This document shows positions 9,979 through 23,214 of a stretch of DNA of 64,000 nucleotides, one piece after another (the stretch's first letter is position 1; every line of letters starts with the position of its first letter). Source of the DNA: Crocodylus rhombifer (Eukaryota; Chordata; Crocodylia; Crocodylidae); assembly GCA_038503035.1 (NCBI GenBank), contig JAVSML010000029.1, positions 1,015,799-1,079,798 on the forward strand. The letters are read 5' to 3'. The notes under the pieces were generated by a model. The model had not been told where the DNA came from. It made no database searches and saw nothing but the letters and a program-made list of their open reading frames with translations. Made by a program: the position numbers and the translations under genes.

Positions 9979-12520
9979 GAGAGGCCCTGGGGTCAAACAT
10001 TCAAGGCTTCTGACATGAAAAAAAGTTATATTGTTAGGTATTTTATCTTTGTATCTTATACAGTCTTTGTGTATTCTCTTTTGAATTTGTAACCTAGCAT
10101 AGTCTGTGTTCTAATCTATTTATGTTGTTCAGGCAAAATTGGCACTTAAAGATGCTGCAGTTTGGATTTTTTCCCCAATCCCTAGTGAACTTGTGCACTT
10201 CTGTGCTTAACCATGCAGGTTTTACTCTGTTCTCTTTACTTAGCTTTTTTTTCCCTTTTGCTCATAGGTATACATACCATCTGCGCCTCTAATACAGTTT
10301 TCTTAACTAGCCTCTAGGCAGATTCTATGTGTTGAAAGTTTTTTTCTTTTAACTTTGCCCCTCAGCCTACTGTTAACTGTTTTCTCCGGTCTAAAATCTT
10401 TCCATTTGAAATTCACTGAGTTACCCCAGAGGAGTCACCATTTTGTAGGAGGTCAAATTTAATTGTGCAGTGATCATATACTTAATGGAGCTTTTACATG
10501 CTCCCGTTTTAACCTGCATATTTTTTAAAATATAATTCACAAATAGTTTGAGTAGCCATCTTCTGTTAACACAATGCATGGTCTAAAAAGGCAGTTATAA
10601 TATTATGCATTATTTTTCCAGACCATCTGCTGGTTTATCACTCAACCCATCATCATTGTAACACTTAATAATCTATGTGTATACAGCCTGCTTTAGCAAT
10701 TTCCTTAATCTTTTAGCATGCTGAAGTCATGGTTGTTCTGATCTGGAGACTGCGGGTGGAAGAAGAGAACATGGTACAAACAAGAATTTGTGACCAAGTT
10801 AAATTCCACTCCAGTATTTGCCTCTATCCTGGAACAGTGGTCATAGGCATACCCTTAGATGCCCAAAATTGTGCTGCATTTTTTTTGAAGTTGTACAAAA
10901 ACCTTATAGCAAGTTTTTTTTTAATTCCAGTGGAGTTGTTTTTAATATAAATGTTCCCTTGCAGTATTTTCAACCCGCACATCATAGTTTCTTACTTGCA
11001 CAGTATTTTCTCATATGTAAATGTTTTTCTGTAATCAAAGTATGTGTCCAGATAGATGGATTTTTTTCGTATAATGTGGAAACAGAAATAAACCAACATT
11101 GGAGTAAGAGGACTTTTAAACACCACTACTTTAGCATGGTGTCATTATCTGAAGACCATTCCTATCAGAGAGCCATTTCTGCCCTGCTCAACTGTAAATT
11201 CACTTTTCCCATGGAAGAGACAGGTCTCTCCCAGAATGGCATGCTTTACTAAAACAAGCCCAAGGCTCGTGTTCCACCCTGGTGGTTGCAAGCTGCTCCC
11301 ACATACAGTACTATTCTTCTAGATAAAAATTCTGCTCAAAAAAATTCCATGAAAGGCAAATATGGTGTCTCTTAAGCATCTTAGCTGTTGGATCAGGATG
11401 TTGAGCCTTAAGAATGGCTAAGACCTAATTCATCTTGAAACCAAGCATGGCCTTTAAACAGACAAATTGGTATGAGGCCTATCCAGTAAAAATCAGAATT
11501 TCACTTTAATACATTTTAATCCTGGATTTGCTATCTGAATTTTAGATTATTTAATATATATTATACAGCCAGGTACTTGGTATGTTTAATATTTGAATGG
11601 GGGTGGGGGGAGTGAGGGGGTTTGAAGGGCAAAGGATCCATGGTCCTGTGTATAACCACAATTTACCACTGTTTTGGAAGCCGGTAACCACAAATTTACA
11701 TTTTACAATGATTTTGGTCATGTACCATTTTTCTGAGATAACTGGATTAACAAAAAAAGTTCTCGCAAGCCAAATAGTGTATTTGCCATTTTTATTTCTG
11801 TCATTAACAGAGACAAGCCTTTTTTTTACTCCCAACTTTACCAAAACTTCAACTGTTAGTTGAAAATTTATTCTCATTTGAATCAATGCTCACACAAGAC
11901 CTTTTATAACGAAAGTGAGAAGTTATCTGTCCATGTGTCCTCAAAAGCTAGGAAAAAGTAGCTTTCTACTTAGCCTATTCATAAGTGTCTAAAAACCTTT
12001 TAAATTTAATTAAGACAGTCCATAAAAATTGAAGAGGAAAGGCTTTAAAAGTACACTGATACATTTTCTATTAAGGTAATACTTTAAAGCTCCCCTAGCA
12101 CCTTCTATCAAAAGATCTCATTGTGCTTTATGAACATCCTCAGAGGTAAGTATTAAGCACTTACAGCAGGTGAGGAAATCAAAAGATTAACAACCAAATC
12201 CTGATCCTTTGCAATCAATGGAAATGAAATACATGGAGTGTAAGTGTGTAAGACAGTGTTTATAAAAGCAATTGTGAAATTGCAGACTACACAGGATCAA
12301 AGAAGAGCAGAAACAGTATGGTAAGTGACAGTGCTCTCATTTCATTTAAATACAAAAATCTAGTGCGTGTATATATATGTCTCCTTAACATGCAGTGAAG
12401 CTGATATTTATAATAGAACAATATAAAGTTAGACATACTTAAAAATAAAACTACCAACCATCCGACAGGATCAGAACACAGAAGCCAGGACATTTTTAGC
12501 ACATCACCCCAGAGTTCAAC
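9979..12520. other. AT-rich intergenic sequence
   Basis: No gene, RNA gene or clear mobile element was recognised. Short ORFs near 10.8 kb and 11.6 kb have no family features. Confidence 0.5.
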
Positions 12521-12524
12521 TTTT

Positions 12525-12775
12525 ACTGGCCTCCTGCTACATGCTAGGTAAAATCCAAGATCCCTATTCTCACCTTCAAAGGCTTCGGAAAGATTCTTCT
12601 AAGTTACCCAGTATATCACTTCATACAAGTCATTGTAAGCTCCCAAAAGCTGTGTCACACTTGAATCATCAAGCTCAACCACGAAACTTGAGTGTACAGG
12701 AAACAATGTCCTTAGGACAGATCAGGATAAATCACAGCACTATCCAAGTAAAATTTGTAACTTAATTCTTCAACC
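12525..12775 (+). mobile_element. Ancient LINE remnant (L2/L3-like RT C-terminus)
   Basis: The segment reading CTGGCCTCCTGCTACATGCT and then CTCACCTTCAAAGGCTTC resembles the conserved LHWLPV..YRI.FKIL.LTFKAL ending of L2/CR1-clade reverse transcriptases, but with frame damage. Downstream, 13365-13960 carries text typical of the tail of such elements (ATTGAATGCCTTGAAATTC, CTTTGAACTTGAT). The exact family is not certain. Confidence 0.4.
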
Positions 12776-13364
12776 TATCCTTACCTGAATAAGACTTCTT
12801 AATCCTTTCAAAACAAATACATACACATACTACATTCAGGTTCTGCAGAAAAAAAGGGAAGATGGAAGTCTTTCCTTATGTACAGATACATTTAAAATTT
12901 GCAAGACTCAGATGTCATGAGGATATATGCTGCAAGTATGAATGCTACTAATCAATACATCAGATGTATAATGGATACTTATTAAATGTCATCAGTGTAG
13001 GAATGCATCTAACCCAACTTCCTAAAAAAATTATTCTACTATATACTACATAGATGCATATATTGAACTCATCTACATAATACCTGGTATCTTCAAGCAG
13101 GACGTTAAGCAACATGACTAACATGTTAAATATCTGTTTCCTCATCCTTTCCCCCACGTGAGAAATGTATGTGGTATGAAGTGCTTCTGCTTTGGAATTC
13201 TTGCTATATCTTACAGAAAGCAAGTAAAAAATCTGCTTTGCAGTTCAAACAGGTGGTGAAGTTGGGTCTTAATTGGTGTATAAACTCATTTGCAGTCGAC
13301 TGGTTCCAAAGAAAATTCAGTCTCCTGTATAGATGTGCTTCTTCCTTACGGTACAAAATTTAAC

Positions 13365-13960
13365 TGGGCCAGAAGAGTGAAGAATCTTGGAGCTTTAGGC
13401 ATTGTTTTAAACATCCTGGGCCCAAGACATTGAATGCCTTGAAATTCATAACCAAAACTTTGAACTTGATTATATATTCTATAGAAAACCAGCAAAGGAA
13501 ACGGTAGACAGGCCTTAAACATTTGTCATAGCTGGTGTTAGTTAGTAAGTAGACATGCTGCAGTACACTGTGACAGTTGTGCGTTTTCTAAAACCTGGAA
13601 GTTCCATGCACAGTTAATAAAGACATGCATAACTGAGCCCAGGTCATTGGTCATCAACAGGGACAGAGTTTCTTAGTCAACTGAAAATGGTATAAAACTA
13701 CTTGTATCAAAGGTGATTCCAAGAACGCTCCAAAGTTAGAATGAATCAAGTAATTATTAACATATACTATACTTTCAACCAAAGGAAATTATTTCCTGAA
13801 ATCGAAGTCTTCAAAATGGTTTGCTCTATCAGCCTAACTTCTGCATTGCTTAGAAGTTCATAGCTTCAACTAATTATTATTTACCTGGGAACTGATTTCA
13901 CTCAAATATAGGTAACAGAAGTGATAAGCAAGAGGCAACTCAGTGGACTGGAGGAAGATG
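13365..13960 (+). mobile_element. Probable 3' part of the same ancient LINE
   Basis: Words such as GACATTGAATGCCTTG and ACTTTGAACTTGAT resemble the 3' region of old L3/L2-type LINEs. The orientation agrees with the RT tail at 12525-12775. Boundaries are approximate. Confidence 0.35.
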
Positions 13961-15275
13961 CAAGTCTTCAAAAGTGAATGAAAAAATCTGTCTAGAGTAA
14001 ACAGACAAGATAAACTGGATTTGTGCTCATCTCAAATACTGCATTAAATTATATTTTGTGGATTCTGGAAGATCAAGTATGCCACTTGCCAAAACTCTGC
14101 CTACTGAGTTTGATGATTATATAAGCCAGATAGTTTCAATGCTACTTTTTGAAAGAGGAAACCACAACAATAATTTAATTCCTAGTTCAGGCAACTTTTC
14201 AACATCCACAAGCCAGCAACACCCCAAAAATAGCAAAGTGAGTACATGCCGTTAAACCTTCAGCAAAGACTAGAAGCTTGGTTGCCACCTTCCGTTACAT
14301 CTGAAACAACAAAAATATGCTTAAAACACTTAGTTCACAATAGAAAATTCTGTAGGGGGATTTCTAAATTCACAAGTCCAATACTCCCTACTAGGAGAAG
14401 ACAGAAGAGTGTGGGGAAAACAAACCTTAAAGGAATAAAAATTGGCATTAATATAAGATGATGAACCAAACATGAGACATGACCTGATAATGGTTTCTGT
14501 GATGCAGGAATTAAATCTAGTCTTGTGATTGTCATCGATTCCGTAGGTCTCAAGAAAACCAACAAATATTCTGTGCACATTCAAGTCAAAGGCAAAGGTT
14601 CCAGCAGCTTTCATTGACCAGGGTCAAGACCATTGTGCACAGGTTTCTCAAGTTGTCATCTAAGGTGAAGTGCACTGAAAGGTTTGTCATTTGCTCAGAC
14701 AATGTAAAAGGTAAGAGACCTTCCCCAGAACACCCATCATAAATTTCCAAAGTATGAGTGTTCCACACTTATTAGAATCTTATTGAGAAAGTAATAACAC
14801 CTAACAGTCACAAAGCACTTTCTTTTGCTATTTCTTTGCCACTATAAGCTTTATCATGGATAGGAAAAATGACTCCCATCCAAGCAGAAGTCAAGAAGAT
14901 TCCTCCAATTTTTGCACTTTTATGGTACAATGTGATAGGCTCTATGCATGAGAAAAGAGAACTTCCATTTTTCACAAAAGATTCTGCAAGCATGAAAATT
15001 ACAGAAGTAATTGAAGCACATCTTAAAGAGTCTGAGGACACTGTCAGAGCTGAAATCTGATCTGATCTATCTAATAAGAATTTGAACCTAAACAAAATCT
15101 TAAAAATAATTCAGGAGGAACCTGGAAACTGTTCTGCCCTATTTAGGTCTTTATACTATCCATATCACTATGCCAATTTAAACAATTTTACTTTCTATAA
15201 TAAATTGAGCTTAGAACAGACTGAAATGTGAATAGCAGAATGAAATGTTTAATTCCTTGGAAAGAAAACATTACA
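13961..15275. other. Intergenic sequence, no recognised gene
   Basis: Overlapping short ORFs on both strands (14058-15095) were examined. None has flanking splice sites or family motifs that would support a gene. Confidence 0.4.
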
Positions 15276-15449
15276 GGGTGCATCTATACATTCCTTAATG
15301 CATTTTTGCTAATGCACATTAAAGTTAGAGGTACTAGAAAAAGGTGCGTTATCTTATTTTAATGTGCATTAACAAAAGCGCAGTTTTTGTGACACTTTAA
15401 TGCGCATTAAAATAGACTAATGTGCATTAAAGCACATGTAGACATACCC
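15276..15449. mobile_element. Palindromic MITE with GGGT.. termini
   Basis: The left end GGGTGCATCTATACAT and the reverse complement of the right end, GGGTATGTCTACATGT, form imperfect terminal inverted repeats. The interior is built of mirrored TTAATGCACATTAA-like words, giving a nearly fully self-complementary element of about 174 bp. The termini resemble the GGGYATGTCTACAC ends of hAT MITEs. Flanking 8-mers match at only 4 of 8 positions, so no target duplication is claimed. Confidence 0.65.
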
Positions 15450-17605
15450 ATATTGTTATATTAAAATAGTATAAAGTTGTGAAAATAAAAACAAGGAAGA
15501 AATAGAAGCTGAATTCACAATTTTACAAAATTTTTGTATACTTATATTCCTATCAGCATCAAAACGAGGTTTCTAACACATGCAGATTAGTCTGATCCAA
15601 ACAGACTCGATACTGAAATATGTTGATAATATCTTATTGCACCCAAAGGCAGACCTAAAGTTAATAGCTTAACTTGCCAATAGACTACAAACCTCTTATG
15701 TTGCTTTACTTGTAGAAAGAGAATTTTAATTTTAGACAGATGTTTGAGGAATAAATGGGTTTATAAAGTAAATGACAACTAGGCATTTAAGATTCTATAT
15801 CATTAAACCGCCTGTTTCACAACCTACACATACTTTTCGTTTTCTCCCTCCAACTTTTTTTGCTACCAAAAAAAGGAGTGTTTGGGGGCTTTAGAAAAAT
15901 CACAATTCTGCTACCACATGCTGTTTAACCCAGTATTTGACAACACTATGTCTGTAGAAAGTAAGCAGTTGAAGTAACAGAGTACTACAATTTACGTAGC
16001 AGCAAATCCAGCAATGTTTTGAGCCAAAACGTAGAAGGCAGAGCCATGATCTAACATCCAAAATGAAATAAAGTACTTTAATAATCCAGTTTCCAGTCCC
16101 TTCATGGATTTTTCTTTAACACTGGATTTGATTAGAGACAAGCTGTTTATTGTCCATAAATTTCCTGAAAATGAAAACCAGCCTCGCTTTTCAACTTAAA
16201 GGATTTTAAGAATTAAAGTCTTGAATGTTAAAATTTTGTCAATCTTTGGTTTTTAGTTTCTGCTGTTCATCAAATCACCTTTTAGTTTCTAAAACTAACA
16301 GTAATTTAAGTTTACTTCTACTACATTATATAATATAGTGACTTATTAAAATAAGATTTCTGATATCCTCTTTGACAGGTACTTTTTGTGAAGTTCACTG
16401 CTTTTAACCTTCTGCCACTGTACAAATTGTAAGCCTTTTAGGAAAGGTTCACAGTACATTAAACTTCTTAAAAGAACTAAACTATCCCCTTCCACAATAA
16501 AAAGCTTATAAATTACCTTTTATTCAACATGCAAAGTATAATAACTTCACAGACACCATTCTAAGGTCTGAAAGGTCAAGTTTTTCCTATTTCAGTTTGT
16601 AGTGCTTCTAAGTGGTACATGAATTTTGATGGAGAAAACTAGCATCTTTGTAGAGCTGAAAAAGTTGATATTTTAAAGAATAAAACCCGTCACTTATAAA
16701 CAGAAGTGGTTTTACTACATGGATGAATATTTGAATTGACAAAGCATTCAGAAAATTGGTCCACCTGCAATCCTCCACTGCTTGAAGCCTGATAAGTGCT
16801 TGATGGTTTAAGTGTTTATTGTTTATGCTGCTGGAAGCAATGAGGCTGGGAACATTAATATGATATGCCTACAAAACAGACACTGAATTCAAATGAAAAG
16901 CAAGGGCAGTCTTTACATGAAAGAATAAAACCAACCAAAAATAAGAAAACTTTAGAGCCACAGGAGATTTATTGCCAGCATTAGTTTATGAAAATGTTTT
17001 CTTTTTCTATACAATATGATATAATTAATGCATAGCTGTATCATAGCTGGAATAAGTTTAAAGAATCACTTAAAGCCAAAAGAGATACAAGTGAAAATTA
17101 TTCGTTTCCCTACAAAATACATTCACTGTGCCTAAGTGACTCTACATTGGCTTAATTGAACATACAAAATTAAGCTACCCCAAAATTATCAGAAAGAAAC
17201 TACAATTTATACTGTAAATTTATAGCAATCAATTTAGAAGTTTTACTGCCATCATATTTCTTTTAATTCCCTGATACTGGAAGTTAGAATTTCCTCAGTG
17301 GTATTTAAATAAGTAATTACATTAGTGAAAATCAGGAGATAGCCAATCAGCCATCTGCACAATGAAGGCGGATGAATAAAAAAACCCTACTCGTATTGCT
17401 TTCATGTGAAATATTAAAGCTACGCATTTCAAAATTTAAAAATATCTAAATTTTGTATCACTTGGAACTTGTCCAATCTAATTTAAAAGCTCTAGAATAG
17501 CTACTAGTACAAGCTTATTGGTATAAAAAGTCCTAAGTAACTAAGTAGATCTTTCCTATCTTTAACTTCTATAATCCTTATGAAACATAACTACTCCTAA
17601 GCAAT
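15450..17605. other. AT-rich intergenic sequence
   Basis: Nothing recognisable was seen. Confidence 0.5.
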
Positions 17606-17876
17606 GGCTGCATCTACATGTGATGCTATGTCACCATAGCAATGCACTACAGTGAGGTAGCATCCACAGGCAAACATCGTGATGCTGCAGCTATGTCGCC
17701 ATATCGACATGCTCCCTCAGTATAGCGCATCACTATGGCGATGTAGCAGCTAAAAATAACCCTGCATCACAGCATGGACTGTAGTACTAAAGGAAGTACT
17801 AAATGACAGAACTAAAGGAAGTACTAAATGACAGCAGAATAACAATGGCATTGTAGAGGCATGTGTAGATGAGCCC
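17606..17876. mobile_element. MITE with GGCTGCATCTACATG termini
   Basis: The left end GGCTGCATCTACATG and the reverse complement of the right end, GGGCTCATCTACACATG, form terminal inverted repeats of about 16 bp. The interior carries self-complementary words such as CACTATGGCGATGTAGCA and CTATGTCGCCATAT, and a 25-bp tandem duplication at 17785-17834. It appears related to the hAT-type MITE at 15276. Confidence 0.6.
17785..17834. repeat. 25-bp tandem duplication
   Basis: The unit ACTAAAGGAAGTACTAAATG ACAG occurs twice in succession inside the MITE at 17606-17876. Confidence 0.85.
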
Positions 17877-20610
17877 AATCGGATCTAAAAGGCCTATCAC
17901 ATTGTGCCATAAGATCACACCTTGGTTATCCTAAGCCTTTCACTCCTCTAGTTACAGAATAGAAATATTTACTCTTCCCATATATGGGATTTTAAATGTA
18001 CACTTCACTTGTGCAGGTTCTGTCTTATTTCCCTGAGGTCCTGATATGGGACCTGACATGGGATTTTCCTAGAATCCTATCAGTCCATGCCTGAACAATA
18101 GTCATGATTTTGTGTCTAACAAAAGATAAATTTATCTTTAGTAATTTGCCTTTTAACTTTTTCCCTGTGACCAGTTTCTAGAACCTTTTTAAATGCTTAC
18201 ACTATAATTAAAGCAAATTTAAATACTGTTACATTTTATGATGTATTTTTAAGATATATAGCAGTTCACATACAGAACTAAGTCAAAACCACACACTTAT
18301 GACTTATGCTCGGTCAGTTTCACAATAGCCTTGATCCAAAAAATGAAAATACTCCTTAGAATTCGTGATGTTGTACTAATCAGTAAAAAAATTGATCAGT
18401 TCACAGCAAACAATCACCCTATACCAAGATAACTTCAGCTGAACAAAAATAATTCACACTGCTTTAACTGCAAACACAATTCAAGTGCATAACTTTTGCA
18501 AATCAATGCTGTTCTTCATATGGATAAAAAGAAAAATTTAGTAACCAAAATCTGTCAGATTGTATACATTAAAATGTACTGAAGTGTGAAGTGGCTTTAA
18601 TTTATTCTATTATAATGAAAAAATGAACAAATACTATAAAGATGCATAGAAATCTGTAAAGCAAGCATGACTGGTCACTTCTGTATGACAAATCACCAAC
18701 AATATTAGGAGGCACATACCTAAATGCAGTTTTATGCAGCCAATCACCAGAAGTTAATTCTGTATAGATGATAAAGCTAAACACACTTATCACAGGTCAA
18801 CATTAGCCCTTGCTACTTTATGACATATTATGCAGAAGCACTCTTAAGGTGGAAGGTTCTCTGTCCTTTCCAAAAATACATTCTTAATACATCCCTTGCA
18901 TTTGAAAGCTTGTTTAACTTATCCCAACCAGACAGTTCGTGTGATTAAAAAAAAAAGATGTCACCCACAAAAATGCTTGTCTCCTAGACCATCTTGGCTA
19001 CAACATCACTACCAATCTCTTTTAATATGCTGTTTCCCATTCTAATTCACACAGGCACAGACAATTAACAATCCAAATAGTTTATTTTACTTCACGTTTT
19101 CAAATTTAAAAAATGGAACTTCCAGCTAACCTCTTTACAAAGAGATCAATATCTTCCTTTTACTTATTCCAAAGAAGTTAGATAAGAATGCAACTGTTCT
19201 GCACTTTTTGAAAGCTAATCTCAAATTATTCAACTCTTCAGTAGTCCCCAAATCCTAGAAAGCTGCTTTCATGCACACATCAACCTATTTACCAGAAGTG
19301 AGCAAGGCTGGGAACACAACCACAGAACCACTAAAACCTAAGTTTGCCTATGTACAACTAATATTCCTTATTGCTTTCTTTCAAATCTTTTCTTCTATAG
19401 GCAAGCAGCAACAGGTGTAAAACATCTTACTTCATCCATTAGTACCCCTCCCCACTCAAGCAGAACTGCCTGTCCCTGAAAAAGGTGTATGTCTAGTCTC
19501 CTCAGAAAAAAACTGGTATGTCATTTAATCCACAAGGGTTGTAGCAAACTTTTGCCCCTGTGGGTTGGAACTCCCTGCTACCTTCTTCTACGAAGCTCAG
19601 ACCAGGCCTTTGGCAGCAATGTAAGGGCAGACATGAGAGAGTTGCCAGTAGGCCTGCAAAGGAGAGTACCATGAAGGGGATGCAGGGCTTGGTACAACTG
19701 CGTGTTCCCTGATCTGCACTGCCACTCAAGGCCAGTTTGAACCTTTACAGGTCAGATCTGGCCCTAAAGTTGTAGATGACTGCCTCCTAATATAAAATGT
19801 TATATGGCATCCTGTTTTGAATTCCTGCAGTCAGTTATGGGATTTCACATCACAAAATGAATAAGGATTTGGTTAAATGTTAAAACAATAAGCAATTAGT
19901 TTTGCCATTGCTTAGTTCAACACTAAAATGGGATTTAATGTTTGATTTTATTTACTTTTTCCTGTTATACACAGCTCGAGTCAGATACAGCAATAAGCTG
20001 GATAATTCTGTTTCCGCCTACCTAAACGGTATATGAACAATAAACCTTCCATGCTTGTAACTGAAATAAGTATTGCCACAAAAACTTGATTCCCAGCCCA
20101 GTCACTGATTATATAAGACTGGTCTTGCCCTATATCCCTTAATTCTTCTACTGATAAAACAACTTAATAAAAATCAATTTTATTAATTATTAAGATTTAT
20201 TAATTTTTATTAACACTTAGTTATGAAATCTACATACAAAAAGATGAATGTACCCAAGTTGTGTTCTCAAGATAATGCTTGAGCACTTCATTAAAAAAAA
20301 TAAAATAATGGGTTCTGATCCACACTGAAAAAAATATTCCTATTTCTAATAATTTCATTATATAATTATGCCCATCTCCACTCATTTCTTTCCTTTTCTC
20401 TTTCATGGATACTACTTTCTTCCTATTTCAGCACAGCCAAGTATGCCTGTTAACCTGTTTTGTTCCATTTACTTTATGGCTTTACACAAGAAAAATGCAT
20501 TTAAAAAATGCACATTACTACAAGGAAGGTGAATATACCTAAGACTATAAGCTATGTCAGTTTTAACCTAAACTCATTAAGTCCCACTCTTTCTTAAGAA
20601 TATTATGTTG
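17877..20610. other. AT-rich intergenic sequence
   Basis: No gene is visible. A less AT-rich stretch at about 19470-19760 ends with CAGATCTGGCCCT, which recalls the ends of hAT-like repeats seen elsewhere, but I cannot delimit an element. Confidence 0.4.
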
Positions 20611-20615
20611 TAGTT

Positions 20616-20651
<36 letters not shown>

Positions 20652-20661
20652 TCATCATCAT
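20611..20661. repeat. (GTA)n/(TCA)n microsatellite
   Basis: About eleven GTA units are followed by a few ATC units, directly next to the hAT-like element at 20668. Confidence 0.9.
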
Positions 20662-20667
20662 ATAGAG

Positions 20668-21104
20668 CACTGGCTCTCAACCCTTTTTGACTCGTGGCCC
20701 TCTATAACTTTCAGGCACTTGGTGGCGCTCTGGTTGAGAACCACTGTTCTAATGCCTCAGCTTACCTACTTTATCTCCAGGCTGCTGCTTCACCGCCACC
20801 AAGTAAAACCAACTCGCAGCATCTGTTTCCAGGAGGCATCTGTGTAGCTGGACCAAGAAACAACTGCAGCAGAGGCGGACTCCTGCCTGCCATTAGGCCA
20901 TTTCATTCTAGGTTTGTAAGCTAACAAAGGGCAGGAGCACCTTCGCCTGCTGCTGTTGCTTTCCAGTCTGGCTTTGCAGGCACCTCTTGGAAATGGGCAC
21001 ACAGGGCACTTTCGCCTAGTTGCTATGGCAGCAGCAGCAGCAGCATTAGCAGTGCCATAGCACCACAGAAAGGGGTCTCATGGCACTCCAAGTGAGAACC
21101 ACTG
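20668..21104. mobile_element. Nonautonomous hAT-Charlie-like element, 437 bp
   Basis: The left end CACTGGCTCTCAACC and the reverse complement of the right end, CAGTGGTTCTCACTT, are inverted repeats related to the CAGTGGTTCTCAA terminus known from Charlie-type hAT elements. Flanking 8-mers ATATAGAG (20660-20667) and ATCTAGTG (21105-21112) agree at 6 of 8 positions, as expected for an old 8-bp hAT target duplication. No transposase is encoded. Confidence 0.65.
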
Positions 21105-21523
21105 ATCTAGTGCATAATGCAATATCATTGTACACCCTGCCCCACAAAAAAGAACACACTAAAAAACAACTCCCACCCCGCAAGGAATAAGTCATAAACT
21201 ATACAACACACAGTCTTATTTGAGTCTTTGTTGACAATATACATACATGACAGCATACCTGTCAAGTGTGAACTTTTAAAACATTTTTATTAAAAAAATT
21301 GAGTTCAACTAATGCTTTGAACTTCAGTTTAAAGTTTAAAAGCCTCTGCAAGCAACGTTACGATAGGCGACTGAGACATTCCCAGGGTAAAATCTGCTAC
21401 ATTCCTAGGGTTTGTGGGTTTCAGTATTTTCCTCAGTTGCAAGCCTGACTCTGACAGGGTTCTGACAGTCAAGCCGAACATTTTCCATCTTGTGCATCAT
21501 TTCTATTTGGAGTGGAGATACTA

Positions 21524-21690
21524 CAGGCCAAATTTTATACTTAGTGACAGCTGTGCAACCCTGTAGTCTTCAATTAAGTCAGTGACACCTGTGCAACCCT
21601 AACTCCTTTAGGTGGTTTGCACAGGTGTCACTGACTTAATTGGAAGACTACAGGTTGCACAGCTGTCACCAAAGACATTAATTTGGCCTG
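21524..21690. mobile_element. Near-perfect 167-bp palindromic MITE
   Basis: The left arm (from CAGGCCAAATT, through GTGACAGCTGTGCAACC and GTAGTCTTCAATTAAGTCAG, to GTGACACCTGTGCAA) is repeated in reverse complement by the right arm ending AATTTGGCCTG. The loop at about 21599-21613 is only about 15 bases. Mismatches are few, so the copy is young or has been homogenised. The family is not assigned; TA dinucleotides flank it loosely. Confidence 0.75.
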
Positions 21691-23214
21691 TTATATTTTC
21701 ATTTCTGGTACCAATGATGCATGTGATTGAAAGATTCCAGTTTGGCTGTCATGCTCCAAGCTGAGTTTGTGGGGCTAACAGTTAAGATAAAGAAAAACAG
21801 GCCAGCCCCTCTGCAGTGTTAAAAATCCACTCAGCACTATACCCAGCTGCTCCCCAGTTCTTAGGCTGCTCCAAAACCAGTATAAGCTGCAGTGGAATCT
21901 AAGGCTCTGCAGCTTATTGCAAGCTATTGGGTATTCTCTTTACCTGAAAACTGGCAGCTTTCTCCTGATTTTGGAGTACATAAACACTGCCATACAGGTT
22001 GGTTTTACATCACCTAGCTGAGTGCTACTCTAGGCATTCGAAAGAATTCTCTGGACAATCAGTCAGACTCCAGCCTCTTGTTGTAGTACAAGACAACCAG
22101 AAGATGAATAGAGAATGTGACCTCAGTACCTTTTCCACTGCAAAGGTGAGCACTAAGCAAATGTAACTGGTGGCCCTACAAACTGATTTTACTTAGGGCA
22201 GAGCTCCAGTTTGACTAGTGATAAGAAGTGAGTAGTGATTTGATTTATTTTTAAACTTATCTTCAAATATTAAGTACTAGTGTACATTTTAGTATTAAGA
22301 TTGCATACTGGACTAACACTGTATATTCATCTTAAATTTACTCCAGTCTGCTTCCCTGCCTGAATTTCCTATGCTTGTAATTAAAATCATCTGACAGGGG
22401 GCAGTAGAGTCCACCAAAGGGAGTAAGATTTCACAGATTAACAAGCAAGAAGCAAGTCAGTTCAAGCAGAGATCATTACCAGTCATGATTTCATCATGTT
22501 ACTGCATCCACTCAGAAACCTTGGACAATTTGGCATCAGGTTCACCTTTTGCAATGCTGTTTTCATTGGCCCTATACAACTCCTTCCTTAAGAAAAATGA
22601 ACAGAGTTTGTAGTGGAAAAGGAGAAAGGAACCTTCATATATTGGCTCCCATGTATTTTTGTAGTCAAGTGCTACAACTTAAAAGCATCCTAAAAAGTAG
22701 TGCTCAAGATCAGTCATTCTGAGAGGAAACAGCCTAATGAGTAAGAAGAACTATCTTAGTTTTTTTGCTTTCCAGTCAAGATGGTTTTAGATCTTAGCCT
22801 TGAGGTGAGAATGAAAAGGATCCAGATTCATTATAGGCAATTCAGGTACAGAACTGAGACTCTTAGAAGTACAGCAACTCTTCTATGAAGAAAGGACTAT
22901 TGTACATTTGAGGGTAAGGAAGTCTTAAATCTTATAAAATATTTGATAATTTCACCTGGGACTAACAAATCCCAGTATCTCCATTCTGAAAATGTATTCA
23001 AGTTTTATTTCACTGAGAATCAGTGTCATGCCCCCAGGTTACATTAGTGGGGCTGACAGGGGGAAACGCAACTTGTTAGTCCTACATTACACTTACTGTT
23101 ATTTATGCCGAATCCAAATTCATAATGAACTTTCCATTCTTAACAGAGTTGTGCCATTTACTTAGAACTGTATCTGAACAGTGCCCAGAAGGGTAACTTC
23201 CAGCTGGTCACAGA
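21691..23214. other. Intergenic sequence
   Basis: No gene or recognisable element was seen. Confidence 0.5.

Noticed and set aside
14808..15095. Overlapping ORFs on both strands near 14.8-15.1 kb as a possible exon
   Set aside because: No convincing splice sites, codon bias or family motif; short ORFs of this size are frequent in this window.
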